A stretch of 64,000 bases of DNA from Mesostigma viride (lineage: Eukaryota > Streptophyta > Mesostigmatophyceae > Mesostigmatales > Mesostigmataceae): positions 1-64,000 of the forward strand of contig RPFO01001430.1 of the NCBI GenBank assembly GCA_009746045.1, given 5' to 3'. The number at the start of each line of letters is the position of its first letter. Positions within the stretch are counted from its first letter, which is position 1. The position numbers and the translations under genes were made by a program. The notes beneath the pieces are model-generated. The model was not told where the DNA came from and did not search any database. It saw only the letters and a list, made by a program, of their open reading frames with translations. Shown one piece after another: positions 18,456-26,557 of the stretch.

Positions 18456-19126
18456 ATGGCCATCGCCAAACTCGAAGCCCTCCGCGAACGAGAGTTCGTG
18501 TGGCTGAAAAGCGTGACGATTTCTCAGTTCCGCAAAGAGGTGGCGCGAAAGGAACGGCCCGTCTCTCCCTCGTTCCAAGAGGAAAGCGAACTCGCGTACG
18601 AAGGCCGCCCCAAGATGTGGGTTTTTCGAGAGACGCGGTCTCACAACGTGAAGAGAGGCCTGAGCGTTTACGCAGACTCCCTGGCTATGTACAACGATCC
18701 GCCAGCACTCCCCCGAACGATGAGCGGTGGCCCCGCTTCATTCCGTGGTCCGCGGAGCCCAAAAGGGGCGACGAACGGCGCGTCTATCTCCCGGACAGGA
18801 GCCTGATGGACACGAACGTGGGGGAATACAAGGCCCAGTGCTGGGCCCTTTTACAACGAAGCACGCAGCACGAGGAGCTGATGGGATTCTTCCAAACCTC
18901 GTACGAGAGGGGCATTCCTTGGCGCAACCCCTCTCGCTCGCAGGAAGACCAGCGTTTCCTGCTGGGGGAGAACCGGCCCATTCGCGTTTTCAAGGCCGGC
19001 CCTCGCGACTGCTTGATGATGCACGCTTTCATGGCCGTGCCGGAGAGCCAGAAAGAGCTCGCCTACTCCCTTTTGGTGGATGGATACACCCCTTTGCCCG
19101 TGGCCAAACGTGCCCGCCTAACTTGA
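18456..19126 (+). CDS. Hypothetical protein interrupted by one frameshift
   Basis: A frame beginning at ATG 18456 encodes about 83 convincing residues (a charged helix, then Trp/Phe-containing strands). It then loses sense near 18700-18710, where a C run (CTCCCCC) occurs. A second frame continues from there with good coding character to the stop at 19126, ending in a basic tail. Together they would make about 223 residues. No known fold is recognised. The start lies in an AGCCATGGC context shared by several block 2 genes. Confidence 0.55.
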
Positions 19127-19200
19127 ATGGTATTTTCCTATCAATTTATGAATAAAGGCTTTTTCATCCAATACACGACTCCAACATCTCATGCACTCGT
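19127..19200 (+). terminator. 3' end signal: AATAAA plus downstream CATCTCATGCA
   Basis: AATAAAGGC at about 19150 is followed about 30 bases later by AACATCTCATGCACTC (19184-19199). The same pairing follows several other block 2 genes on both strands. Confidence 0.6.
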
Positions 19201-19257
19201 AGATAGACCCGCGGCCCGTAGATACGGCGTAGTACAGCTGCAAAGTTCTCGCTAACG

Positions 19258-19375
19258 TCGAGAACTGGAAACTCCCAGGGGCATTGAGAGAGTGATGTTG
19301 CGTGGGAACGGCTGAAGAAGGATCATCCGGAAGTCGTGACATTCCGTCACGACTGGAAATTCCCAGGGGCATGAG
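19258..19375 (+). pseudogene. Degenerate fragments of the neighbouring BRO-like gene
   Basis: Bases 19298-19371 translate to a segment that matches, with a few changes, the WERLK...HPEVVTF...KFPG part of the intact gene at 19531, and end in a stop. A shorter copy of the KFPG-coding part lies at about 19258-19286. They are on the same strand as the intact gene. Confidence 0.7.
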
Positions 19376-19464
19376 AAGTGATGTGTGCGTGTCTTGTAGT
19401 GACACGTGGCACTCTTTTGATAGACCACGTCTCGTTTTGGAAGTGTTTGGTCGTTTCGTTCAGG

Positions 19465-19470
19465 TATAAG
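19465..19470 (+). promoter_or_regulatory. TATA-like element
   Basis: TATAAGTA lies about 60 bases upstream of the ATG of the BRO-like gene, in a position suited to a core promoter. Confidence 0.35.
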
Positions 19471-19530
19471 TACGAGAGGGTCGTTCCAAACACCGTGAAA
19501 TGGTCTCTGTTTTTGTCATCTTCAGCGGCC

Positions 19531-20406
19531 ATGTCGTCGCGGGTGGCCGCGTCGGCCATTGTAAAGTACCTTACCCCGACCGACGGGTCAGAAGAATACC
19601 CAGCCTTCCATGGAAAAATCAGGGTAACGCCCGATGGGAGTATTTCGGTGTTCGACGCTGTTGGTGCGATCGGTGTATCCGAACCGCGAAAATACTGGGA
19701 GCGTCTCAAGCAGACCCATCCTGAGGTTGTGACATTTTGTCACAACTTCAAATTCCCCGGTCCCGGCCAGCGAGAGACGTCTGTGACCGACCGCCAGGGG
19801 CTGAGTCGCATCATGATGTTGCTCCCTGGCAAGCTTGCGGCCAAGTTTCGTGACAATGTGTCTATACTCCTTGAACGATACTTGAACGCGGATCGGACTC
19901 TGGCCGAGGACATCTTGAAGCGCGCGGACGCCAAGGATGGGACCGACACGGCGTTGTCTACTCTGCAGCAGAACAATCGCATCAAGAGTTGTCTTTCTAC
20001 CCGCAATTTGAACGACGCCATCAAGGGTTACCTCGACACGCACAAGGGGAGCGGCCTGATGTATCCCAAAGTTCACGACACGAACAATCTGGCTGTGACT
20101 GGCAAGACTTCTAGCGAGCTTCGCGGGATCTACAATATTGGAGGGTCGGCACGTGACCTGCTGACCGAAGAGCAGAGTGCTGGAATGAACTACATACAGG
20201 TCATCGAGGCCAAAAAAATAAGAGATTCTGGGGAAAGCCCACTCCTGGTTTCCAAGAGAGTCAGGGAAAGAATGGAACCCGTGTTCAAGGCAGACGGCCT
20301 GCACGACGCACGCGCGGACAAGGACTGCATCCAGGAGAACGTCAAGGTCATGCGCCTCAACCAGCGTCTCACGCGCGAGTCCCGCACAGCGATCACAGTC
20401 AATTAG
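19531..20406 (+). CDS. BRO/KilA-N-like DNA-binding protein
   Basis: The ATG at 19531 (context GCCATG) gives 291 residues. The region around residues 28-115 has the pattern of a protein family widespread in giant viruses: FDAVGAIG, a Trp followed by a Leu-Lys helix, HPEVV, a KFPGPGQRET turn, a long helix with MLLPGK, and an RYLNAD segment. This resembles the BRO-N/antirepressor fold that binds DNA. The C-terminal half is helical and unlike known domains. BRO-family genes often multiply and recombine; here degenerate pieces flank the gene on both sides. A role in controlling transcription is inferred. Confidence 0.65.
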   Translation: MSSRVAASAIVKYLTPTDGSEEYPAFHGKIRVTPDGSISVFDAVGAIGVSEPRKYWERLKQTHPEVVTFCHNFKFPGPGQRETSVTDRQGLSRIMMLLPGKLAAKFRDNVSILLERYLNADRTLAEDILKRADAKDGTDTALSTLQQNNRIKSCLSTRNLNDAIKGYLDTHKGSGLMYPKVHDTNNLAVTGKTSSELRGIYNIGGSARDLLTEEQSAGMNYIQVIEAKKIRDSGESPLLVSKRVRERMEPVFKADGLHDARADKDCIQENVKVMRLNQRLTRESRTAITVN

Positions 20407-20436
20407 TCACACCTAACGACAGACTGACAAGTGGGC

Positions 20437-20512
20437 GCGCCTTCGAAAAGGCAGTGGTTAAAAACCGTAACCTCTGGAATTCCCCAGGTCCCGGGCAGCG
20501 AGAGGCCTTTTT
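20437..20512 (+). pseudogene. Degenerate BRO-like fragment downstream
   Basis: This stretch translates to a piece resembling the EVV...FPGPGQRE part of the intact gene, directly after its stop codon. It is a third partial copy on the same strand. Confidence 0.6.
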
Positions 20513-20559
20513 GCTAGCTAGTGGGTCCACTCATTGAAGCACTTTATTATTCAATCATC

Positions 20560-20576
20560 AATAAAGGTCCTTTATT
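20560..20576. terminator. Palindromic bidirectional 3' signal
   Basis: AATAAAGG-T-CCTTTATT is a perfect palindrome around one base, placing AATAAA on both strands. It lies between the convergent BRO-like gene and the J-domain gene, so one short element could serve both 3' ends. Confidence 0.65.
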
Positions 20577-20606
20577 ACTCGTTTCAATCTCATCACCCTC
20601 GCATAT

Positions 20607-21548
20607 CTAAGACCTTCGCCGCTTAGCCGTTTTGCGGGCCGTCTTCGCACGAGACAGCTTCCTCTTACGCATCTGGCTTATAAAATGGCTAGGTGCTCGA
20701 GACGTGTACAGTTTAAACGCCGCCGAGGAGGCCTTGCGCATGATGTCGTCCGCATTATATTTGTCAGGATGGAGCATCAGAGCTTTCTTCCTGTAGTCGC
20801 TGGCGGTCTTCGGATACGAGTCCATGACATTCGAGAACTTCTTGCCATACTCGTCGGCGTATATCGCCTCGCCAGGCGTGAGACCCGCGTCTTGTTTCGC
20901 TCGCTCCCAAGCGTCTTTTCCAGACTCCACCCATACAGAACGGGGCATCGGAGGTGGCGCGTTATAGTTAGAAGCTCGAGGTTGATCACGCGCTCGTCTT
21001 GCTTTTTCTCTCATCATGTCGTCAAACTTACGTTTTTCTTCAGCTTTGCGTTCGGCCGCATCGAATCCAGCTTTCGCTTTTTCCGCTCTTTCTCGTTCTG
21101 CCTTATTAAACGCGTATGGGTACTTCTGCATGAAGTCATACCACGGATATTCGAACGGTTCATGTCTGAAAATCGTTTTTTTGTGAATGTCCCAAAACTC
21201 GTTCCTGATCTGATCGAGAGGATCGGACGAATTCGGATCTATATCATTGAATGTGCGCACTGGCCCCGTTTCCTCGTCCATCCACTTCTGTCTTTGTTCC
21301 TCGTCTTCATTCCTTCGTCTCTCCCTGGCCGCCTCTCGCGCCTCTGGAGGAACGGGGGGCACATTCTGATACGCAACATCCTTCTGCGGCCTTTTTTCCG
21401 CCTCTCCTTCTTCGTCCTGTCTCGCCTTGTGCGAGAATGCCGCGGCTCGCGCCTTCTTACTCTTGGTATGCAAGTGGCAATACTTCCGCCCATTCGCGCA
21501 CGTGTTTTGGCACGCCGTCTTGCGCACCGTCCTCCCTTTACACTGCAT
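20607..21548 (-). CDS. Cys/His-finger protein fused to a C-terminal J-domain (paralog 4)
   Basis: The N-terminus MQCKG begins the same finger as the three block 1 paralogs (C-x9-C-x8-C-x2-H). A long charged, Arg/Glu-rich helical middle follows. The last 70 residues contain a J-domain core: YRKKAL, then the invariant HPDK, then a helix ending near KLY. J-domains stimulate Hsp70 ATPase, so the protein could recruit host Hsp70 to a finger-bound target. The J-domain at the far C-terminus is unusual but known. The protein has 313 residues and is intact. Confidence 0.7.
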   Translation of the reverse strand: MQCKGRTVRKTACQNTCANGRKYCHLHTKSKKARAAAFSHKARQDEEGEAEKRPQKDVAYQNVPPVPPEAREAARERRRNEDEEQRQKWMDEETGPVRTFNDIDPNSSDPLDQIRNEFWDIHKKTIFRHEPFEYPWYDFMQKYPYAFNKAERERAEKAKAGFDAAERKAEEKRKFDDMMREKARRARDQPRASNYNAPPPMPRSVWVESGKDAWERAKQDAGLTPGEAIYADEYGKKFSNVMDSYPKTASDYRKKALMLHPDKYNADDIMRKASSAAFKLYTSRAPSHFISQMRKRKLSRAKTARKTAKRRRS

Positions 21549-21644
21549 TTTCGTATGCTAAAATGCTTACAAAAAAAACCTTCGAGCTACGAAACTGGCA
21601 GTGTTTCCAACTCCTTGTTCTAGTGGGGCTCAGTCATTGTATAA

Positions 21645-21685
21645 GTCAGAGTGCATGATGTTGAGAGTTTTCAATTCATCACAAG
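21645..21685 (-). terminator. 3' end signal of the minus-strand Q/P-rich gene
   Basis: On the minus strand AATAAATGG (about 21685) is followed by AACATCATGCACTC (ending near 21648). This is the same pair of motifs as at 19150-19199, here in the opposite direction. Confidence 0.55.
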
Positions 21686-21761
21686 TTCCATTTATTACAG
21701 AAATAAGTACAATCAATCAATTCCCAAGTCCAATACCCAAGTCCAAGTCCAATACCCAAGT

Positions 21762-23255
21762 CTACAGCTCGCCCACGGGCGTGTACGAGAACAGCGCCGT
21801 CGCCTTGTCCCGCAAGTTAGCCACCCTATTCTGAATAGCGGCAGCACCAGAGCGACCCGCGGAAGCGCAAGCCCGCACCACAGTGCTCCTCGCGAAGAAG
21901 CTGAACTCCCTCGCCATCGTAGCGTAGTCCCGCCGGCGGTCCTCGGGCACCAGAGGAAGCAAGTCCCTCAAGACGTGCTCGTTCAGAGTCGCCAGAGCCA
22001 GCGCCTGCGTGCGCAACGCCGCGCGCTGGTCGATGCGAGCCGCCATCTCCGGAGACGAGGGCGCGATCTTGGCCAGGCAGGCGTCCACCGCGTCCCTCTC
22101 GGCCCTGACCGCCTTGCAGGTCCCCGCCAGCACGCACGGCTGCCTCCACCCCTCCTCGATCTGGGCGTTGCGGATGTTCCTCCAGATGGCCTCCTGCTCC
22201 TTGTCCTCGGCCTTGTCGAGCGGCACCTTGGTGGGCATCTGCCCCCAGCACTTGGCGGGCGTGACCACCACGAGGGGGTAGACGAGCTTGGCCTCCTGCT
22301 CCGGGTCGATGTTCTCCACGCGCGCGGGCTTCCTGTCCTCCCCGGGCAGCAGGAGGAGCCTGTCGACCTTGTGCTGCTCGCCCGCCGGCGTGGGGAAGAC
22401 CCTGGCTGCCGGGTTCCTCGTGAGCAGCGCCCTGACCTGCGCGGAGTGCTGCCTGGGCGCGTGAACGGGCACGTCCCTGTTGATGAGCACGTGGTTGGGG
22501 AGGATCTGCCTCGGCTGCTGCGGCTGCTGCGGCTGCGGCTGCGGCTGTGCGAGGACGGGGCTTCTGGCGGCCATGGCGGTCGCGGCGACTTGCATCCTGG
22601 CGAGGTTCTGCATCCCCTGCGCGAAGAGCTTGACTGGCGGCAGGAGCGGGGGCCCCGCGGGCCTGGGCACGACTTGGGGCAGCTTGGGCACGCCCACGAC
22701 GGTCTGCGGGTTGCAGGGCACGCCCACGGCGACGGAGATGACCGTCTTCGCTCTCTTTGCCGCCACCACCGCGGGCACGATGCGGTAAACGAGCTCCTTC
22801 CTCCCGTCCGGGTGCACGACCTCCATGGTGACGGCTCCCTCCGGCAGCGAGAGGATGGGCGTGGGCGCAGGGGCCTGCGAAAGGGCTGGCGAAAGGGCCG
22901 GGGCGGGCAAAGGCGCGGGCGCCATCTCCAGGGGTCGTTTTGGCCTCTGCGCGTTGAGGTTGACGTTGGCGTTTGCCTGCGTCTGCGTCTGCGGCTGCGT
23001 CTGCGTCTGCGTGGGCGCGGGCGTGGGCGCGGGCGTCCGCTTGTTGTTGTTGTTGTTTGCAGCCCCCGTGCCCGCCTGGACCGCCTTGATGACCTCGGGC
23101 ACGATTTTGAGCGTGGCGAGCGCGGTGGCGGCCTCCTTCTCGTCGTCAGAGAGGTTCAGAGAGTGCATTTCCGGGATCGCAAGGAGTGCCTGATCCTTAG
23201 CCTTAGTCTGAGCCTGAGCCTGAGCGGCCTCGCACAAAACGGAGAAGGCGTCCAT
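21762..23255 (-). CDS. Gln/Pro/Ala-rich hypothetical protein
   Basis: The intact 497-residue ORF starts at 23255. The first 130 residues include Ala/Gln repeats, a short Asn run, and alternating TQ/PT repeats. A beta-rich segment (about residues 140-175) and a Gln/Pro stretch follow, and the C-terminal 200 residues are helical with several Arg/Asp pairs. No domain is recognised. It is divergent from the CxxC gene at 23744 and shares its promoter region. Confidence 0.6.
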   Translation of the reverse strand: MDAFSVLCEAAQAQAQTKAKDQALLAIPEMHSLNLSDDEKEAATALATLKIVPEVIKAVQAGTGAANNNNNKRTPAPTPAPTQTQTQPQTQTQANANVNLNAQRPKRPLEMAPAPLPAPALSPALSQAPAPTPILSLPEGAVTMEVVHPDGRKELVYRIVPAVVAAKRAKTVISVAVGVPCNPQTVVGVPKLPQVVPRPAGPPLLPPVKLFAQGMQNLARMQVAATAMAARSPVLAQPQPQPQQPQQPRQILPNHVLINRDVPVHAPRQHSAQVRALLTRNPAARVFPTPAGEQHKVDRLLLLPGEDRKPARVENIDPEQEAKLVYPLVVVTPAKCWGQMPTKVPLDKAEDKEQEAIWRNIRNAQIEEGWRQPCVLAGTCKAVRAERDAVDACLAKIAPSSPEMAARIDQRAALRTQALALATLNEHVLRDLLPLVPEDRRRDYATMAREFSFFARSTVVRACASAGRSGAAAIQNRVANLRDKATALFSYTPVGEL

Positions 23256-23743
23256 GTCTGTTGTGTAGGAGTGTTGGCTATGGCTGTTCGTGTGTGCGTG
23301 TGCGTCTGTGCGTGTTCCTTGCGCGTTGGAGTGTTTTTGTCCTTTCCCGTGGGTCTCGCGTGTGGTGGCTGGACCAATGGGCGCTCGGCGCGCGGTGGTC
23401 GTAACGGTCTTTCTGCCCCGCGTCCCGGCCTGTCCAATGGGCGTGCACGGGATCTCGTAACCGCCTGCGCGTGTCGTGTCCGTTCCGTCCTTCTCGGTCT
23501 ACGAGTGGCGGCTGGCGGCCGGTGGTGACGCACGGGATCTCTTTCCGGATCCGCTGACAAGATCTCGTGGCGGGCCGCGGGAATCTTCTAGAAGTTTCCA
23601 GCGGGCGCGACGCCATCCGTTTTCGTCCAATGGGAGCGCACGGGAATCGAGGCCGGTCCGCGTAGAAAGTGCGTGGTCCCCTCGGACTTGGCCATCTCAC
23701 TCACGCATCACAGCTATCGTTCTTCCTTGCTTTCTTTCTGGCT
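23256..23743. promoter_or_regulatory. Divergent promoter with CCAAT boxes and a four-unit heat-shock element
   Basis: Three CCAATGGG boxes (near 23371, 23432 and 23636) are each followed by a G/C stretch, two of them by a CACGGGA motif. GAATCTTCTAGAAGTTTCC at 23581-23599 has four alternating GAA/TTC units with exact two-base spacing, the perfect eukaryotic heat-shock-factor site. Confidence 0.6.
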
Positions 23744-24643
23744 ATGGCTTCCTCCGCCCGTTTCCTGTATTGCAACAAGTGCAACCTGGCGTTCCCCGAG
23801 TCTTATTTCGTGTCCGCCCGCTTGGCGAACGGGTTCACGCTGGCGTGCCTTTCTTGCCGCGAAACTCAGAACAAGCAGGCCCGCCTTCGCAAGGCCCGCG
23901 CGAAGGAGATGCAGCGGGACGAGGAGGAGGACTACGAGAACGTGCCCTCCTTCAGCTACAGCTCCTCTGAGGGCGGCTCCTCCGAGAAAGGGGATCAGGA
24001 GGAGGAGGTTTCCTCTGTTGTGGCCGCTGACGCCGTTTCCGAGTCGTCTTCTGACGCTGAGTCGGAGCCGGCTCGCCTCCCTTCTCCTCGCACTCCGTGC
24101 GCCCCTTGCATGCCGGCTCCTTTCCGCCGCTGCCTTCGCGTGAAGGGCAAGAACCCGCACCTGCGCCCTCACGACGGGATGGGCGCTCGCGTGAAGGACA
24201 GCTCTCGCCGCGAGTTGCGCGGCTGCCGTCGCCGTCTGTCTCCCTACTTCCGCGGTTCTCCTCCCAAGTCTTCGGAGGCGCACGTGCAGGACGACGAGGT
24301 GCTCGGTTGGGGCGCCTTCGAGGGTCCCGTGAAGGATCTTTTGAGCGAGTCCCGCATCCAGCGCAGCGACCGCGAGATCCGCGAGGCTATCGATCTGATG
24401 GCCGCCGAGGAGGAGAAGTCTCTCGCTCCCGCCCCCGCTCCTTGCGCTCTGGAGGAGGAGGATATGTTTTCGGCGATGGGCCCCTTCCGCGTGGAGGACA
24501 TGGACCTGGACCTGGACTTGGAGCGTCTGGGCGAGGACCTTTTCTGCGACTTCCGTTTGGGCGCTCTTTCCTTGGAGGACATTGCTGGGCTCGAGAAGGT
24601 GGAGAAGGAGCGTTGGTTCCTCCCCTTCGAGCTGAAGAATTGA
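23744..24643 (+). CDS. Zinc-ribbon-like acidic protein
   Basis: The ATG at 23744 (context CTATGGCT) gives 299 residues. Two CxxC pairs near residues 12-15 and 39-42 (CNKC and CLSC) form a zinc ribbon at the N-terminus. A Ser/Glu-rich acidic region, Pro-rich and Cys-containing linkers, and an acidic C-terminus with Asp/Leu repeats follow. The acidic tail next to a zinc ribbon resembles transcription-activator layout, but this is only suggestive. It is divergent from the Q/P-rich gene. Confidence 0.6.
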   Translation: MASSARFLYCNKCNLAFPESYFVSARLANGFTLACLSCRETQNKQARLRKARAKEMQRDEEEDYENVPSFSYSSSEGGSSEKGDQEEEVSSVVAADAVSESSSDAESEPARLPSPRTPCAPCMPAPFRRCLRVKGKNPHLRPHDGMGARVKDSSRRELRGCRRRLSPYFRGSPPKSSEAHVQDDEVLGWGAFEGPVKDLLSESRIQRSDREIREAIDLMAAEEEKSLAPAPAPCALEEEDMFSAMGPFRVEDMDLDLDLERLGEDLFCDFRLGALSLEDIAGLEKVEKERWFLPFELKN

Positions 24644-24696
24644 AGTCCTCGGGCCGTTGTTTTGCCCTTTCCACGGGGCTTGCTTGCCCCCATGTA

Positions 24697-24750
24697 TGAT
24701 AATAAAGTACATTTCCTCCCATTTGATTGGCTCCAACTCATGTGCACTAG
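24697..24750 (+). terminator. 3' end signal: AATAAAG plus CAACTCATGTGCA
   Basis: AATAAAGTAC at about 24700 is followed by CCAACTCATGTGCACTAGG (24732-24750), a variant of the shared downstream motif. Confidence 0.5.
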
Positions 24751-24813
24751 GTAGTTCCGCGGCCTCGCGTATCTGTACTAGGAACTTGCTACACCCGCCA
24801 AATCCGAGCGATC

Positions 24814-25375
24814 CGATTGGCTGCTAGTAGACGTACTTGGAGTATCTACCAATAGGGATAGCATCACCAGCATCACCACTTTGACTCATTTCACACGGGA
24901 ATGGTGATGGTGACGCTGGTGATGCTGATTTTTACGTTTCGGAAATAGTGGAGACCATTTTATTCTATGGGAAAGTTGCACTCAATTTTATGGTCAGCGA
25001 TGGAGTATAAATTATATGACCGTTGCATTCAAAATTTTATGGTCAGCGATGGAGTATAATTTATATGACCGTTGCATTCAAAATTTTATGGTCAGCGATG
25101 GAGTATAATTTATATGACCGTTGCATTCAAAATTTTATGGTCAGCGACAGAATATTAATTCTGGCATATGTCATCACGAAATGGAATTGGATTGAAATAT
25201 GATACACTTCTCCCATAGAATAAAATGGTCTCCACTATTTCCGAAACGCAAAAATCAGCATCACCAGCGTCACCATCACCATTCCCGTGTAAAACCCTGA
25301 ACAATGGTGATGCTGGTGATGCTATCCCTACTGGATAATACTTCAAGTATCTAAACAACGTCCAATCAGAATACG
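24814..25375. repeat. Foldback element: about 160-bp inverted repeats around 49-bp AT-rich iterons
   Basis: The left arm (24814-24975) and right arm (25209-25370) are near-identical in inverted orientation. Both share GGGATAGCATCACCAGC, the CACGGGAATGGTGATGG block, and GTTTCGGAAATAGTGG through ATTCTATGGGA. Each arm contains its own smaller inverted repeat of GCATCACCAGC type. Between them lie three complete and one partial copies of a 49-bp unit (GGTCAGCGATGG starts at 24992, 25041, 25090 and 25139) with a TATAATTTATA core. It is either a foldback mobile element or a structured replication origin. Confidence 0.85.
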
Positions 25376-25399
25376 CCATTAAAACCTCTTGCCCCATGG

Positions 25400-26062
25400 C
25401 TAGGAGATGCTAGCAGATGTCTTATCAGTAGCAACCACTGGGAACGCTGCAACTGTCCTTTTACGCTGCGGCTTCTCAAGGACTTGGCGTTCTTCAGCGG
25501 ACTTGCGCAGCCGCATCTTTCGTTTCAGGACCTCCTGTTCTGACCGCGGCGGCCTCGTGCGCCTCCAAGCGGGGTAGACGTTCCTGTGGTGCAGTTTCTT
25601 CAGCGTCTCCTCCACCGACTGCGAAGGGCCCCGCTCGGTGTACATGTGATCGATGTACCACTCTTTGCCGTAGGTTTCCCACGCCATCCCCCCCTCGAAC
25701 CGGTCCTCCAAGTGGCGGATCAAGCCCGGCATGTCGATCCCCAGCGCATCTCGCACCTCGTCCCTGCTGAAAACGCCGAGTCGTTTGGTGGCGCACAGAA
25801 ACAGGTGCTCGAAGACGACTGTCTCGGGATTGCACACGATGCATTCGTCTCTGTGAACTTTCGGGTGTAGCTCGCAACCCTCGATGGCGCACTCGGAACA
25901 AGGTGTGGCGAATCCGTGGGGGCACGCGTCTTTACGGATATACTCGCACTGGCCGATGCCGCAAACTTTGCACGCGTACTTGGCCTCGTGGTCACACACG
26001 TATTTCGCTGTTTGAGCCCAGGAGCTCCCCCACTCGGGGTTACTCTTCCTCGAGGAAGCCAT
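25400..26062 (-). CDS. HNH endonuclease-like protein with N-terminal Cys-rich modules
   Basis: The ATG at 26060-26062 (context GCCATGGC) gives 220 residues. Residues 20-80 contain several CxxC and CxH pairs in treble-clef-like spacing. Residues 95-160 match the HNH subtype seen in phages and giant viruses: an RDEVRDALG helix, a LEDRFEGGM segment, WETYGKEWYIDH with the catalytic Asp-His pair, and a later His/Asn-bearing helix leading to PAW. The C-terminus is basic. It could be a homing-type nuclease or a zinc-dependent structure-specific nuclease. The upstream frame to 26272 is open but lacks support. Confidence 0.65.
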   Translation of the reverse strand: MASSRKSNPEWGSSWAQTAKYVCDHEAKYACKVCGIGQCEYIRKDACPHGFATPCSECAIEGCELHPKVHRDECIVCNPETVVFEHLFLCATKRLGVFSRDEVRDALGIDMPGLIRHLEDRFEGGMAWETYGKEWYIDHMYTERGPSQSVEETLKKLHHRNVYPAWRRTRPPRSEQEVLKRKMRLRKSAEERQVLEKPQRKRTVAAFPVVATDKTSASIS

Positions 26063-26557
26063 GGCGTCTCTCTCTCTCTCGCTCTCACTATCTCTGTCCC
26101 CCTCCCCTTTCATGCCCGGAGAAAGGGACGCGCGCCTTCGCCAGCCTTCCAGAAACGCCTCTGCCGGTAGTATCCGCCAATAGAAACGCGAGGAATGCGA
26201 CCCCGTGAGTCGCCACGCGGAACCTCCTAGAAGCGCGCGCCGACAGCGGGTCGTTCGGACCCAGCGAGCCACCGTGGACGCGCCGCGCCAAAAGGCCCGT
26301 GAGTCAGCACGAGGAACTTTCTAGAAGCGCCGCGCCGGACGCGGCCTTTCCGGTCCCGTGAGTCAGCACGCGGAACCGGACCGGAGTTTCTAGAAGCGCC
26401 GCGCCGGACGCGGCCCACCCGTGGATGGACCAATCCCGTGCGTCCGCCGCCACCCGTGGAAAATCACAAAGACTGTGGACAGCCACGGGGAAGCCATCTC
26501 ACGCAAGACCAACCAGCGAGCCAGAAAACAAACGCCTTCTCTTTTCACGACATAGCC
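26063..26557. promoter_or_regulatory. Divergent promoter with three tandem TGAGTC/TTCTAGAA modules
   Basis: Three related blocks begin near 26201, 26299 and 26357, each with CGTGAGTC(A) followed by CACG, GGAAC, CTAGAAG and a GCGC-rich end. The second has GAA-ct-TTC-ta-GAA (26314-26326), a perfect three-unit heat-shock element; the first and third are imperfect. TGAGTCAGC resembles bZIP binding sites. A CCAATCCCGTG box lies at 26432. This region separates the HNH gene from the triple-zinc-module gene. Confidence 0.6.

Noticed and set aside
21651-23528. 625-residue plus-strand ORF
   Set aside because: It is a shadow of the minus-strand Q/P-rich gene. The Arg/Leu/Gly-rich product has no domain, and the minus strand has the 3' motif and promoter on the correct sides.
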